A stretch of 64,000 bases of DNA, taken from positions 62,001 to 126,000 of the forward strand of contig JADJWS010000007.1 in NCBI GenBank assembly GCA_016716235.1. The letters run 5' to 3'. The notes below the pieces were generated by a model. The model saw only the letters and a program-made list of their open reading frames with translations. It did no database searches and was not told the origin of the DNA. The stretch's first letter is position 1. Each line of letters starts with the position of its first letter. Made by a program: the position numbers and the translations under genes. Source of the DNA: Candidatus Defluviilinea gracilis (GTDB lineage: Bacteria; Chloroflexota; Anaerolineae; Anaerolineales; Villigracilaceae). Below, in pieces: positions 1 through 8,786 of this stretch.

Positions 1-356
1 TTTACAATGTTGTCTGCATCCTCCCAAAGGTGAATGCAGTATGCGGCTCCATAAATAAATAACGCAAAGAATGGAATACCACAAATGTAAGGAGCCATAT
101 TTTCAGGTATAGCCTCCAGCATGTCCAATATCGGCCAAAATACCACCGGAATATCAATACCATCCAATGAAAAAAGTATTGCGGGCACGCCGAGTAAAAG
201 TATCAGCCATGAGACGCGAAGGAAAAAAGCAAGTATGCTCGAGCTAATTGCTTTCATTCTGTGTTCCCCTAGTATTTCCGGAGTCATAAAAGCGGCCGAA
301 ACAACGCTAATAATCAAACTTAACCTATTTAGGAATAAGTGTGTCTCTGGATCCAT
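1..356 (-). CDS. Partial membrane protein, N-terminal part
   Basis: Reading the minus strand from an ATG at 354-356 gives an open frame of 118 codons that leaves the window at its left edge, so the C-terminus is missing. An AGGAG box lies 5 bases before the start. The product begins MDPETHLFLNRLSLIIS and shows three hydrophobic stretches (about residues 12-25, 40-63 and 88-107), so it is probably an inner-membrane protein. I do not recognise the family. A plus-strand open frame at 121-402 overlaps it but lacks this start signal and membrane pattern, so I prefer the minus strand. Confidence 0.6.
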   Translation of the reverse strand, partial: MDPETHLFLNRLSLIISVVSAAFMTPEILGEHRMKAISSSILAFFLRVSWLILLLGVPAILFSLDGIDIPVVFWPILDMLEAIPENMAPYICGIPFFALFIYGAAYCIHLWEDADNIV

Positions 357-654
357 AAAGTCTCCTGTTTGGGATCACTATAGCAAACTGGCATTGACCT
401 AAGTACCGAAAGCAAGACTAATAGTCTCCTCTATTGCTCATTTACTATGCGGCTAACGAGGCTGTCGAAAAACCGATTTGGTAGAGAGCCTTCCGTGCCG
501 AGAGTCTCACCGAGAGATCAAATTCTCGCGTGGTAAGCAAGTTTCTGTTATTTCGTTCGGTCAGGGATCAGTCGGCGCTTCCAAAGGCGTGGATCCTGCC
601 AATGTTGTGGACCAGAGCGAACCGCGTCTGCGTCGATTGTACATCCACTTTCAA
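357..654. other. Gene-free stretch
   Basis: About 300 bases between the partial membrane protein and the DUF6295 gene. It holds no convincing start signal or conserved frame on either strand. A GGCTGTCGAAAAACC stretch near 460-477 is faintly like the end of an insertion sequence, but no partner end or transposase is visible. Confidence 0.4.
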
Positions 655-933
655 TTATTTTCTTGCTTCTTCCAAATGCCCGCCCGCCTCTGCCTGATTC
701 AACACCTCCAGAATTGTCCTCGCCAACTCCCGCGCCGCGAACTCGCTCAACTCCACTGCCACGCGGGCGGAGGGTCCTTTGGATTCGTTCACGAAGTCAA
801 TGTTCAGCGCGTGTTCCATCGGCGCATTGAAGGGATGGTCGTATGAGACGTTGGCTCCGTTGAGCGTGAACCATCCGCTCGCGCCTTTGCCGCTTCCGTC
901 AATCTTCACTTTTTCGACGATCATGGTGCACAT
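655..933 (-). CDS. DUF6295 family small protein
   Basis: A protein of 92 residues starting MCTMIVEKVKIDGSGKG, the recognisable opening of the DUF6295 family, whose function is unknown. I chose the ATG at 931-933 because AAAGAG lies 6 bases upstream and because the family usually starts with this Met-Cys; an ATG at 949-951 would add six residues but has no ribosome binding site. The body reads as a small alpha/beta domain (WFTLNGANVSYDHPF then a helix-rich end). It stands alone, preceded upstream by a composite inverted repeat (960-1141). Confidence 0.75.
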   Translation of the reverse strand: MCTMIVEKVKIDGSGKGASGWFTLNGANVSYDHPFNAPMEHALNIDFVNESKGPSARVAVELSEFAARELARTILEVLNQAEAGGHLEEARK

Positions 934-959
934 GGTGAACTCTTTGTCCATTCATATTC

Positions 960-1141
960 GGTGGTTGAGTAGCCCCGCGCGTGCTGAGCGGAGTGGCGCG
1001 TGGTGTTCGCGCCACGAAGACGAAGCATCGCGGGACGTATCGAAACCACCAGTCCGTAAAGCAATTTTTGCTACAAAGGTTTGTATGCGTACCTGTGGTT
1101 TCGATACGCCCTCGGCTGTCGCCTCGGGCTACTCAACCACC
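960..1141. repeat. Composite inverted repeat, two opposed units
   Basis: GGTGGTTGAGTAGCCC at 960-975 is a perfect inverted match to 1126-1141. Inside, CGTATCGAAACCAC (1036-1049) is a perfect inverted match to 1095-1108. The structure is therefore two copies of one unit (one arm GGTTGAGTAG, the other CGTATCGAAACC) facing each other around about 45 unique bases. It fills the spacer between the DUF6295 gene and the hydrolase gene. No transposase is inside, so it is a non-autonomous palindromic repeat. Confidence 0.8.
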
Positions 1142-1148
1142 GGGTTTT

Positions 1149-1904
1149 TCATGAAAGATGCTTTTCACAAAACGCAAAAACTTTCTCCCAGCCATCCATG
1201 GCTTGGGCTTGACGATAGGCGGGGCGGGTGTAATAAAAGAATCCGTGACCCGCGCCGTCGTAGCGATGGAATTCATACGTCTTGTCCTGCTTCTTCAATT
1301 CAGCCTCATGCTGGTTGACTTGCTCCGGTGAAGGCGAGGTGTCGTCATTGCCGAAAATGCCGAGCAGCGGACACGACAAGTCCTTGGTGAGAGCCAGCGG
1401 CGAGACCGGCGTCTTCTCGTTCAACTGATCGGGAGTCATCACGACCCGTCCGCCCCAACAATCAATGGCGGCGTTGAACTCCGTTGTGCGGCATGCCGCG
1501 AGATACGCATGACGTCCGCCTGAACACGTGCCGAAGATTCCGATCCTGCCGTTGACGTATGGCAACGTGTTGAGATATTTTGCCGCGCCCGCCAGATCGC
1601 CGACTACCGACTCGTCCGACACGCCTCCCTCCGCTCGTACTTTTGCCGCCACGTCTTCGGGCGTCCCATGCCCCGCGCGGAAGTACAGATTCGGCGAAAT
1701 GGTCACATACCTGTGATGCGCGAACTTGTACGTGAACTCGCGATACAACAAGTCCCAGCCCGGCATGTGATGCGCCAGCACCATCGCGGGAAATTTCCCG
1801 TCACCGAGCGGACGCGCCAGAAACGCGTTGATGCGGTCTCCGTTCGCGCCGAGCATTGTCACAGTTTCGGCATGAATGCCTTCGTTCATGTCAGTCGTGT
1901 ACAT
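1149..1904 (-). CDS. Dienelactone hydrolase family protein
   Basis: A 251-residue alpha/beta hydrolase of the dienelactone hydrolase (carboxymethylenebutenolidase) family, expected to be cytoplasmic. The nucleophile elbow reads GTCSGG with Cys127 in place of the usual serine, as in true dienelactone hydrolases; the acid is probably the Asp in GNDDTSP and the base the His in GAGHGFF. The substrate cannot be told from sequence. I start at the ATG 1902-1904, which has AAGGAG 6 bases upstream; the longer open frame runs into the lipoprotein gene and is not coding. It lies 31 bases after that lipoprotein gene on the same strand. Confidence 0.88.
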   Translation of the reverse strand: MYTTDMNEGIHAETVTMLGANGDRINAFLARPLGDGKFPAMVLAHHMPGWDLLYREFTYKFAHHRYVTISPNLYFRAGHGTPEDVAAKVRAEGGVSDESVVGDLAGAAKYLNTLPYVNGRIGIFGTCSGGRHAYLAACRTTEFNAAIDCWGGRVVMTPDQLNEKTPVSPLALTKDLSCPLLGIFGNDDTSPSPEQVNQHEAELKKQDKTYEFHRYDGAGHGFFYYTRPAYRQAQAMDGWEKVFAFCEKHLS

Positions 1905-1935
1905 GCGGGCTCCTTGTAAGAAATTCGACACCGAC

Positions 1936-2985
1936 CTATTTATGCGCCGGCTGGTTGCTGAACCCAAACGCATAGACCTTGACCGGGCGGTAATCGATCC
2001 CCAGGTTTTCCACGCGGATGGTGTGCTCACCCGGCTTGAACCCGGTGATTTCGATGTAGCCTCCAAAGTATGCCAGCGACTTGCCAAGCGAGACGGTCGA
2101 ACCGCGCCACACTTCCACGCCATCGAATAACACGCGCGCCGAGCCAAGATACCCCGACCCCCAAAACTGCACGCCAATCGAGGTGAATGGAAGTTCTGTT
2201 GTCGCTTCCAACCAATCGCCTTTCCACCACAACACGCGATGCGTGCCATAAGGGATGCTATTTTCGTGATACCGCAGTTGAATCCCTTCCGGCGAGGCGA
2301 CATTTTGATCGTTCGCCGCCACAAACACATCGGGGCGAACATCAAAGTAATGACTATCTCCCGGCAGGATGGTCACGCTGACGGGCAGGTTGGCGGCAAT
2401 TTCATTCGGCGGAATTGTCGAGTCGGAACAGCCTGCCACTTCATTGCCGACGCCGCAAGATTTCCACGGTTGCTTCGTCAGGTTTTCCTTTCTCAGGTCG
2501 AAAGCGCAACCGTCTTCAACGACTGAGAAATTTAATTCCCCGTTTTCAACCCTCCATTGATATTCGCCGACATCCTGCGGACAGAGGGGGTCGTTGAACA
2601 GTTTTACGCGGTCGCCCTCCACAGTAAATGATGCGATGCTTGTCCAATTCGTGATCTGGTAAAAGATTCGCATCGTGCCTTTGTCGAATTGCAGACGCCA
2701 GATCCCGCCGGCGGGGCGATAATCCGCGCAACGGTAGCACGTCCAGAATTGCGGCGGCGATTCGTCTAACTTGGCAAAAGCGCCATCCAGATCAGACACG
2801 GTCGCCTCGGGCAATGGAAATGCGTGCGGGTACGGCGTGGCTAACAGCAATTCATCCCAAATGGTTGTCGATAACACGCTCGTCGGCGCGCTGGTGGCGG
2901 GCGCGGGGGTTGCCGAACGGCTTGCGCAAGCCGCTATAACGGACACAAGCAAAAGCAGACAGATTATGCGCGGGTTGTTTTTCAT
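1936..2985 (-). CDS. Predicted lipoprotein of unknown function
   Basis: A 349-residue exported lipoprotein. The start MKNNPRIICLLLL is a signal peptide ending in a lipobox (VIAAC, Cys near 21), followed by a Thr/Pro/Ala-rich linker. The C-terminal 100 residues, ending in GEHTIRVENLG and VKVYAFGF, look like a galactose-binding-like beta-sandwich of the kind that recognises sugars; that is inference. The ATG at 2983-2985 has AAAGGA upstream; a GTG 15 bases earlier would place that box inside the gene. No enzymatic motif is visible. It may be co-transcribed with the downstream hydrolase. Confidence 0.7.
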   Translation of the reverse strand: MKNNPRIICLLLLVSVIAACASRSATPAPATSAPTSVLSTTIWDELLLATPYPHAFPLPEATVSDLDGAFAKLDESPPQFWTCYRCADYRPAGGIWRLQFDKGTMRIFYQITNWTSIASFTVEGDRVKLFNDPLCPQDVGEYQWRVENGELNFSVVEDGCAFDLRKENLTKQPWKSCGVGNEVAGCSDSTIPPNEIAANLPVSVTILPGDSHYFDVRPDVFVAANDQNVASPEGIQLRYHENSIPYGTHRVLWWKGDWLEATTELPFTSIGVQFWGSGYLGSARVLFDGVEVWRGSTVSLGKSLAYFGGYIEITGFKPGEHTIRVENLGIDYRPVKVYAFGFSNQPAHK

Positions 2986-3009
2986 GGGATATCCTTTCAC
3001 AGCCGACTG

Positions 3010-3015
3010 ATATAA
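3010..3015 (+). promoter_or_regulatory. Candidate -10 box for rluB
   Basis: A perfect TATAAT lies 38 bases before the chosen start of the pseudouridine synthase gene. I see no clear -35 hexamer at the right distance. Because the box overlaps an ATG at 3015, that earlier ATG cannot be the normal start if this promoter is used. Confidence 0.4.
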
Positions 3016-3053
3016 TGTCGAAATTATATTCCAAATATCAGGATAAAACTAAC

Positions 3054-3797
3054 ATGCAGGAACGCCTTCAAAAAATATTAGCGCAGGCTGGATACGGATC
3101 GCGCCGCGCCTGCGAGGACTTCATCACCGCGGGACGTGTCCGCGTCAACGGACAGATCGCTTCTCTCGGCGGGAAGGCTGATTCGGCTGTGGACAGGATT
3201 ACCGTCGATGGAAAACCCATCGCCGCCGCCGAGCGATTAACGTACATCGCTTTGTACAAGCCGCGCAATGTGCTATCCACAGTGGAAAAGGAGAGGGAAG
3301 ACGATCGGAAGACCGTGCGCGAATTGGTGGATGCGCCAGGACATCTCTACCCTGTCGGCAGGTTGGATTTTGAAAGCGAAGGTCTCGTGTTGATGACCAA
3401 CGATGGCGACCTAACCAACCGCCTCACACACCCGCGTTTTGGACACGAGAAAGAATACCGCGTCCTGTTGGCGCGGCGTCCGGACGAGAAACAACTCGAA
3501 GCGTGGAAGCGAGGCGTCATTCTCGAAGATGGATACAAGACCCAGCCGGTCAACGCCCGCTATGAGACCGGTCAAGGAAAAGGCGCGTGGGTGCGCGTGG
3601 TGATGGGCGAGGGCAGAAAGCGGCAGATCCGCGAAACCTGCAAGCAGTTGGGCTTGCCGGTGGTGAAAATTTTACGCATCCGCATTGGCGAACTGCGGCT
3701 CGGAAATCTCAAACCCGGACAATGGCGCGCGCTTGATCCGCGCGAGGTGGCAGAATTGAAGGGAAACTCTCCCGCAAGAAGAACAAACCGGCGTTGA
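3054..3797 (+). CDS. rluB: 23S rRNA pseudouridine synthase, RluB/RsuA family
   Basis: A 247-residue RluB/RsuA/RluF-type pseudouridine synthase. Residues 1-50 form an S4 RNA-binding domain (MQERLQKILAQAGYGSRRAC). The catalytic motif GRLDFESEGLVLMTNDG contains the catalytic Asp at about residue 105, and GEGRKRQIRE near the end is also typical. Family members isomerise a uridine in the peptidyl-transferase region of 23S rRNA; RluB is the commonest assignment for this length, but RsuA-like specificity cannot be excluded. The ATG at 3054 is chosen because the S4 domain begins there and the TATAAT box overlaps the earlier ATG. The stop codon lies in the loop of a terminator hairpin. Confidence 0.88.
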   Translation: MQERLQKILAQAGYGSRRACEDFITAGRVRVNGQIASLGGKADSAVDRITVDGKPIAAAERLTYIALYKPRNVLSTVEKEREDDRKTVRELVDAPGHLYPVGRLDFESEGLVLMTNDGDLTNRLTHPRFGHEKEYRVLLARRPDEKQLEAWKRGVILEDGYKTQPVNARYETGQGKGAWVRVVMGEGRKRQIRETCKQLGLPVVKILRIRIGELRLGNLKPGQWRALDPREVAELKGNSPARRTNRR

Positions 3798-3808
3798 GCC
3801 GGTTTGTT
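3782..3808 (+). terminator. Intrinsic terminator overlapping the end of rluB
   Basis: AACAAACCGGC (3782-3792) pairs perfectly over 11 bases with 3798-3808, with GTTGA (including the stop codon) as loop, followed by GTTTTC. The left arm encodes the last residues of RluB, so coding and termination signals overlap. Confidence 0.75.
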
Positions 3809-3913
3809 GTTTTCAGCGCGTTTTTGGCGCGGAGTGGGGGACCTGTTGGAAGCCTCTCAGGCGATCCTCAGCATTTCCGCGTCTCTGCGGTTGGGTTGCG
3901 TCACGCCAGCCCA

Positions 3914-4555
3914 TTAACTGATCCGAATATCCCAAAACTTTTTCACAAACTTCCCCAGTTCGCGGCGAATGGCGTCTTTCTTCATGCCGATCACTTTGAA
4001 GGTGACCACTTTGGAATCGGCGTCGGGACCCGCAAACATGCCGAGCGAGATAATATTTCCTCCCGCGTTCGCCACTGCTTTGGTCAGCTTCCCCAGCGTG
4101 CCGCGCTTGTCGGGGATGGTCGCGGTGATGCGCGTGGCTTTCTGGCGCGCGCCCATCATCTCGAGGAAAATTTTGAACAAATCGGTTTCGGTGATAATGC
4201 CGACCAACTTGCCGTCGTTCATCACCGGCAAGCCGCCGATCTTCGAGTCTGCCATGATGCGGGCGGCTTCTTCGATGGGCGTGCTTACGCTCACCGTGCG
4301 CACCTTTTTGCTCATCACGCGGCTGACCGTTACTTTGCTCAGTAGATAGTTCATCTCCCACACGCTCAGCGTGGTGACCGGGGACGGCGAGGCGTTCAGC
4401 AAGTCCGTTTGCGAAACGATGCCAACCAGCCTTCCATCCTTGACCACCGGCGCGCGACGGATGTGTTCTTTGCGAAACATCGCAAGCACATCATTGATGG
4501 GCGCGTCCGGCGAGACCATAATCACAGGGCGAGACATTCGTTCACCGACTAACAT
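3914..4555 (-). CDS. CBS-CBS-ACT domain protein, AcuB-like
   Basis: A 213-residue cytoplasmic regulatory protein. Two CBS motifs occur in tandem (VGERMSRPVIMVSPDAPINDV and VMSKKVRTVSVSTPIEEAARI with RRAPVVKDGRLVGIVSQTDL and GLPVMNDGKLVGIITETDL), followed from about residue 145 by an ACT domain (ATIPDKRGTLGKLTKAVANAG). CBS pairs bind adenine nucleotides and ACT domains bind amino acids or similar effectors, so it probably senses metabolites; its target is unknown. The start at 4555 has GGAGG 5 bases upstream. It converges on rluB and stands alone. Confidence 0.85.
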   Translation of the reverse strand: MLVGERMSRPVIMVSPDAPINDVLAMFRKEHIRRAPVVKDGRLVGIVSQTDLLNASPSPVTTLSVWEMNYLLSKVTVSRVMSKKVRTVSVSTPIEEAARIMADSKIGGLPVMNDGKLVGIITETDLFKIFLEMMGARQKATRITATIPDKRGTLGKLTKAVANAGGNIISLGMFAGPDADSKVVTFKVIGMKKDAIRRELGKFVKKFWDIRIS

Positions 4556-4665
4556 GTTGCCTCCGTTTCTGGGTTTTTCACCCAACCTCATTATATGCCT
4601 TGAGAAGAAAAAGAACGTCACCAATGCGGAGTGAGTTAGGTCATATTCATATTTCTAACATAACC

Positions 4666-4733
4666 AGGACTTACGAAGTTGGCGGGCAGTTGTACTGCCG
4701 CCGCAGTGCAACTACGGCGCAACAGGTTCAAAG
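4666..4733. repeat. Decayed copy of a MITE-like repeat
   Basis: The left end AGGACTTACGAAGTTGGCGG continues as an internal hairpin (GGCGGGCAG, short loop, CTGCCGCC) and a CAGTGCA block that match the element at 26490-26557. Its right inverted end has decayed. It sits between the CBS-ACT gene and the M20 peptidase gene. Confidence 0.65.
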
Positions 4734-4801
4734 GCTATGAAGACTCAATAAAACCTTTCCTGGCAACCTTAGGACGATGCGCCTATTTTTTGCGTGTTCG
4801 C

Positions 4802-6160
4802 CTACTCGGCAAATTTTTTCAAGAGCCGCGCCATGTGCCGCGCGTGTTTGAGATACAGATCCAGCCGAATATTTTCGTTTGGCGCATGCGCCCGGGTATC
4901 GGGATGCCCCAACCCGGCAGTTGCTACCGGCAAACCCAGGTCATGCACGAACGGATAATTCGGACCGGAGCCGCCGATCATCGGGACGATCTCCATGGCG
5001 AATTCATATATTTCTTCGGATGTTTCCACCACGGTTCGCACGAAGGGGTGGTCTGGATCGGTCCGCGCGGCCGGCTCGCCGCCTAAAAAGTCGATGCGCA
5101 CATCCTCAAACCCCTGCGCGTCGAGGTGGGCGCGAAGTTTCCTTACGATGTCCTCAGGCTTCTGGTCGGGCACGAGGCGGAAGTCCACCTTGGCGGAGGC
5201 TTTCGCGGGCAGAACTGTCTTCGCGCCGGGACCCTGATATCCGCTCGTCAACCCACAGATGGTGCATGTTGGCACGAAGACTTCTTCCATCTTGAGGTCG
5301 GTTCCGCCCGTCAGCCCCTTGATGAATTTTTTCACGCCGTAGCGTTGCTTGTATTCATCTGCCACATCCGGGAGCGCGTCCATCATTTCGCGGTCGCGTT
5401 GGGTGGGTTGTCGAACGTCGTCGTAAAAACCAGGGATGCGAATCTTCTCATCGGGGCCCTTCAGCGTGGATAGCGCCCAAACCAAGCGCCACGCCGCGTT
5501 TTCGAAGATCGAGCCGCCCAACCCGGAGTGAACATCGGTGCTGAGTCGCTCCACCGATAACTCAACATAACAGATGCCGCGCAACCCGAGATATTGCATG
5601 GGCACTTCGCGGTGGTCCACGCCGCCGAATTCCCAAATACACGCGTCGGCTTTGAGTTTCTCTTTATTCGCGCGGATAAAATCATGCAAGTGCGCGCTCG
5701 ATGTTTCCTCCTCGCCTTCGATAATGAACTTGACATTGCAAGGCAGTTCACCGTCGGCGTCGAGAAGCGCGTCAAGGGCGAACAACCGGGAGGTGATGTG
5801 TGATTTATCGTCACTCACGCCGCGCCCGTAAAGTTTTCCCTCCCGCAAGGAAGGTTCGAAGGGAGGGGTCTCCCACAGTTCCAGCGGTTCGGGCGGTTGC
5901 ACATCGTAATGGTTGTAGAACAGCAGCGTTTTATCCGACTTGCCCTTCCGCTCGCCGAACACCACCGGCGCGCCCTTGGTATCCATGACCTCCGCTGAAA
6001 AACCGCGCGCGCGGAGCATGTCGGCGACCATCGCCGCGCATTCTTTGAGTCCAACACCCTGTGCGCTGATGCTGGGTTGCGCCACCAGTTTGGACAATTC
6101 GGCGATGCTTTTGTCCATGTTCTTTTCGAGATAGGCGTCGATCTTGCTGAAGTCTGACAT
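4802..6160 (-). CDS. M20 family dipeptidase
   Basis: A 452-residue M20/M28-clan zinc peptidase, close in length and layout to carnosinase-like dipeptidases. The metal-binding motifs are visible: FYNHYDVQPPEP near residue 80, the catalytic GEEETSS near 150, and the distal histidine in HAPNENIRLD near the C-terminus. A dimerisation (lid) domain lies between, roughly residues 190-320. Expected to be a cytoplasmic exopeptidase acting on dipeptides or amidated amino acids; the exact substrate is unknown. A good GGAG box lies 6 bases before the ATG at 6158-6160. It stands alone between two spacers. Confidence 0.88.
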   Translation of the reverse strand: MSDFSKIDAYLEKNMDKSIAELSKLVAQPSISAQGVGLKECAAMVADMLRARGFSAEVMDTKGAPVVFGERKGKSDKTLLFYNHYDVQPPEPLELWETPPFEPSLREGKLYGRGVSDDKSHITSRLFALDALLDADGELPCNVKFIIEGEEETSSAHLHDFIRANKEKLKADACIWEFGGVDHREVPMQYLGLRGICYVELSVERLSTDVHSGLGGSIFENAAWRLVWALSTLKGPDEKIRIPGFYDDVRQPTQRDREMMDALPDVADEYKQRYGVKKFIKGLTGGTDLKMEEVFVPTCTICGLTSGYQGPGAKTVLPAKASAKVDFRLVPDQKPEDIVRKLRAHLDAQGFEDVRIDFLGGEPAARTDPDHPFVRTVVETSEEIYEFAMEIVPMIGGSGPNYPFVHDLGLPVATAGLGHPDTRAHAPNENIRLDLYLKHARHMARLLKKFAE

Positions 6161-6254
6161 GGTATTCTCCTTTGAGGCTTTCAGATGTTTCTGCTGTGTT
6201 GACGATATGGCTTGGTAGGATCGATTATATCGAATCGGGGTGATGGTGACAGTC

Positions 6255-7217
6255 TCATTCCAATCCCAGGGCGATTTTCAAACTGTCGATCAACCGCTCT
6301 GTCCGAACCCTGCGCCCCTGCTGGTTGAGGTGATACGGCGTGTCGTAAAAATAATCATCAGGCAGGCAGAGTTGATCGAGATTTGTAAGCAGGGGTATCG
6401 TGGTCTTTGTTTTTAGACGATTAAAGAATCTGTCGAGGCTTTTCTTTCCCGTCCGTTCGCAATTCGTCTGGCGATGCGCCTGCGCTTCATAGTAGACTGT
6501 CGCACCTTTCGACAACGCATATTGATTGAAGTCCTCTAAAAACACATAAGCGTTCTCGATCAAGTTGATAGGGTAGACCGAGTCGGCGATTTCAAACTGT
6601 TTGTTTCCGTTTTCATCGAGATGACCGATGAAGTCGCCGTGTTCGTTAAAGAGGTCGCCAGAGTAGAAGTTGCGTCCCGATTCGTAGGAGAAGCCGTTGA
6701 GATAATAATTCAGCTGGCGGTTGACCTTGCGCTCCAGCATCATTGTGAAAATGGACGGCATTTGCTTGTAGGGGTCGTGCAAGTACCAAATCCGCTCTGG
6801 CGAGAACTCAACCCAGTCTGCCAGATATTGGGGTTGACCGTAGAACGACGCCTCGTCGGTGAAGTTGTAGTATTCAAGGCTGATAATGACGATGTCGCCT
6901 GCTCGAAGATCATGTTTTATTTCGTTCAGTGGCGCGATGCCTAATGCGACGTGCAAGCCGTCGTTGATGACGGGGATGCCGAGTTCTTGTTCCATTAACT
7001 CGCTGTCTATGCCGAAAGCGACGTTCGAGCCGCCGACGATGATGATGCGCGGAGAAGGGACGGTGCGGAGCAGATTCGATTTGAGCAGGCTGGCTTGGTA
7101 GAGATGCTTGTCGTCAGGAGGCGTGGCGATGAAGATTGCCGAAATTAAAATGACAACCAATACGACAACGAGAGCCGCATGTTTTAGTAATTTCAATACG
7201 TCGCTTTTTTCAGTCAT
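6255..7217 (-). CDS. SGNH-hydrolase-like membrane-anchored protein
   Basis: A 320-residue protein with an N-terminal membrane anchor (residues 12-30) and an extracytoplasmic SGNH-type domain. RIIIVGGSNVAFGID carries the GxSN nucleophile motif, and YDTPYHLNQQGRR near the end resembles the DxxH base motif of DltD/AlgJ/AlgX-type proteins. Its start follows the stop of the MBOAT gene by one base, so the two are surely co-translated. Known AlgI/AlgJ and DltB/DltD pairs O-acylate cell-surface polymers; by analogy this protein may complete acyl transfer to a surface glycan. That role is inferred from pairing. Confidence 0.75.
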   Translation of the reverse strand: MTEKSDVLKLLKHAALVVVLVVILISAIFIATPPDDKHLYQASLLKSNLLRTVPSPRIIIVGGSNVAFGIDSELMEQELGIPVINDGLHVALGIAPLNEIKHDLRAGDIVIISLEYYNFTDEASFYGQPQYLADWVEFSPERIWYLHDPYKQMPSIFTMMLERKVNRQLNYYLNGFSYESGRNFYSGDLFNEHGDFIGHLDENGNKQFEIADSVYPINLIENAYVFLEDFNQYALSKGATVYYEAQAHRQTNCERTGKKSLDRFFNRLKTKTTIPLLTNLDQLCLPDDYFYDTPYHLNQQGRRVRTERLIDSLKIALGLE

Positions 7218-7218
7218 T

Positions 7219-8745
7219 TTAGAATTGGAAGTAGATGAAGGCTTGTTCGACGCCAGTGTATAAAGTTCCTAACGCCAGAATGATGACAATCAATAACGAG
7301 TAGCCGATATAGCGGATTGCTGGTTGTTTGAGATTGAACTGCGCGAGAAAATCTCCGCGATGTTGCTTGGTCTCAATGTAAAGCAGGAGGATGAGAGCGA
7401 GAGCCGATAACGTAATTTCTGAGCGTGTCAGTTCGGTGAGGTCGTTCAAGGATGCAAAAAGCCCGTTTACGAACACCCAAAAGCCAGAGTGGATGACCTC
7501 TTGTGCCAAACTGGAAGTTTGGCGTACGAAGCCTGACCATCCGCTGAAGAGGTGGGTGACGATGTAGAGCGCGTCGGGGAGAGTCGAAGCGCGGAAAAAG
7601 ATCCAGGCAAAGCAGACCAGCCCGAAGGTGGAAAGAAGCGAGAGACCGTTGTGGAGGGAGGAGAATCGTTTTGCGAATCCCGAATCGCCCAATTGAGTCC
7701 AGCGGGGTTCGATCCAATGATTCAAAATGATGTAGACGCCATGTAGCGCGCCCCAGATGACGAACGTCCAGTTGGCGCCGTGCCACAAACCGCTGAGGAG
7801 AAATGTGATGAAGAGATTGATGGCAGTGCGGCGCGCGCCCGAGCGATTGCCGCCGAGCGGAATGTAGACGTAATCGCGGAACCACGTGGAGAGCGAGATG
7901 TGCCAGCGCCGCCAAAATTCGGAAATCGATTTTGCAAAGTATGGGTGTTGAAAATTTTTCATCAGCCTGATGCCCATTACTTGCGCTGAACCGAAGGCGA
8001 TGTCGGAGTAGCCTGAGAAATCGCAATAAATTTGAATCGCAAATGCGAGTGTTGCGAAGACTAGCGCGGGATCCTCGTGACTTGTGGGCGAGTCGTAGAT
8101 CGGGTTGACGAACAACGCCATACGATCGGCGATGACCACTTTTTTGAACATGCCCCACGCCATCCATTTCAAACCGTCGGCGACGCGTTGATATTCGAAG
8201 CGATGCTCCTCGTGTAGTTGATGCAAAATGTTTTGCGGTCTTTCGATGGGACCCGCCACAAGTTGCGGATAGAACAATACGTACAGAGCAAGATAGCCGT
8301 AATGCCGTTCGGCTTTTTGGTGCCCGCGATAGACTTCGATGGTGTAACTCAATGATTGGAATGTGTGAAACGATAAGCCGATGGGCAGGATGATCGAAAG
8401 GTTCTCGATGGGATAGTTCCAGTCAATGAAGTTTGCCAGCGCGGCGATGTTTTCATTGGCGAAGTTGAAATATTTGAAGAACCCCAACATGCCAACGTTT
8501 GCAAGGATGCTTGCCAACAGAATCCATTTCTTTTTATTTCCCTGTGTAGTCTCGAGCCCGATGCCTGCGAAATAATCCACCGTGATGGTGACGAATAAGA
8601 TGAGGATATATTTCGGGATGAACGCCATGTAAAAATAACAACTCGCCGTAAGCAATAACCCCCAACGGAAACGATGGGGGAGGAGAAAATATAAAGTTGT
8701 TACTACAGGGAAGAATACAAGAAAATGGAACGAGTTAAAGAGCAT
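7219..8745 (-). CDS. MBOAT family O-acyltransferase
   Basis: A 508-residue polytopic membrane protein of the MBOAT family (AlgI/DltB/PatA group). The family's key histidine lies in SGLWHGANWTFVIWGALHG, and the QLVAGPIERP and FWRRWHISLSTWFRDYVYIPLGGNR signatures are complete. MBOAT proteins pass an acyl group across the membrane to a surface acceptor. It is followed one base later by an SGNH-like partner, forming a two-gene O-acylation unit. Neither acyl donor nor acceptor can be named; no polysaccharide synthesis genes are adjacent. Confidence 0.9.
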   Translation of the reverse strand: MLFNSFHFLVFFPVVTTLYFLLPHRFRWGLLLTASCYFYMAFIPKYILILFVTITVDYFAGIGLETTQGNKKKWILLASILANVGMLGFFKYFNFANENIAALANFIDWNYPIENLSIILPIGLSFHTFQSLSYTIEVYRGHQKAERHYGYLALYVLFYPQLVAGPIERPQNILHQLHEEHRFEYQRVADGLKWMAWGMFKKVVIADRMALFVNPIYDSPTSHEDPALVFATLAFAIQIYCDFSGYSDIAFGSAQVMGIRLMKNFQHPYFAKSISEFWRRWHISLSTWFRDYVYIPLGGNRSGARRTAINLFITFLLSGLWHGANWTFVIWGALHGVYIILNHWIEPRWTQLGDSGFAKRFSSLHNGLSLLSTFGLVCFAWIFFRASTLPDALYIVTHLFSGWSGFVRQTSSLAQEVIHSGFWVFVNGLFASLNDLTELTRSEITLSALALILLLYIETKQHRGDFLAQFNLKQPAIRYIGYSLLIVIILALGTLYTGVEQAFIYFQF

Positions 8746-8786
8746 TGAGCGAGAACTCTATGTGCATATTGCGACGACGCGCCCGC

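Noticed and set aside
121..402. Plus-strand open frame of 93 codons
   Set aside because: The minus-strand frame from 356 has a ribosome binding site and clear membrane segments; the plus frame has neither.
7373..8167. 264-codon second frame inside the MBOAT gene
   Set aside because: Arg/His-rich shadow; the MBOAT frame holds all family motifs.
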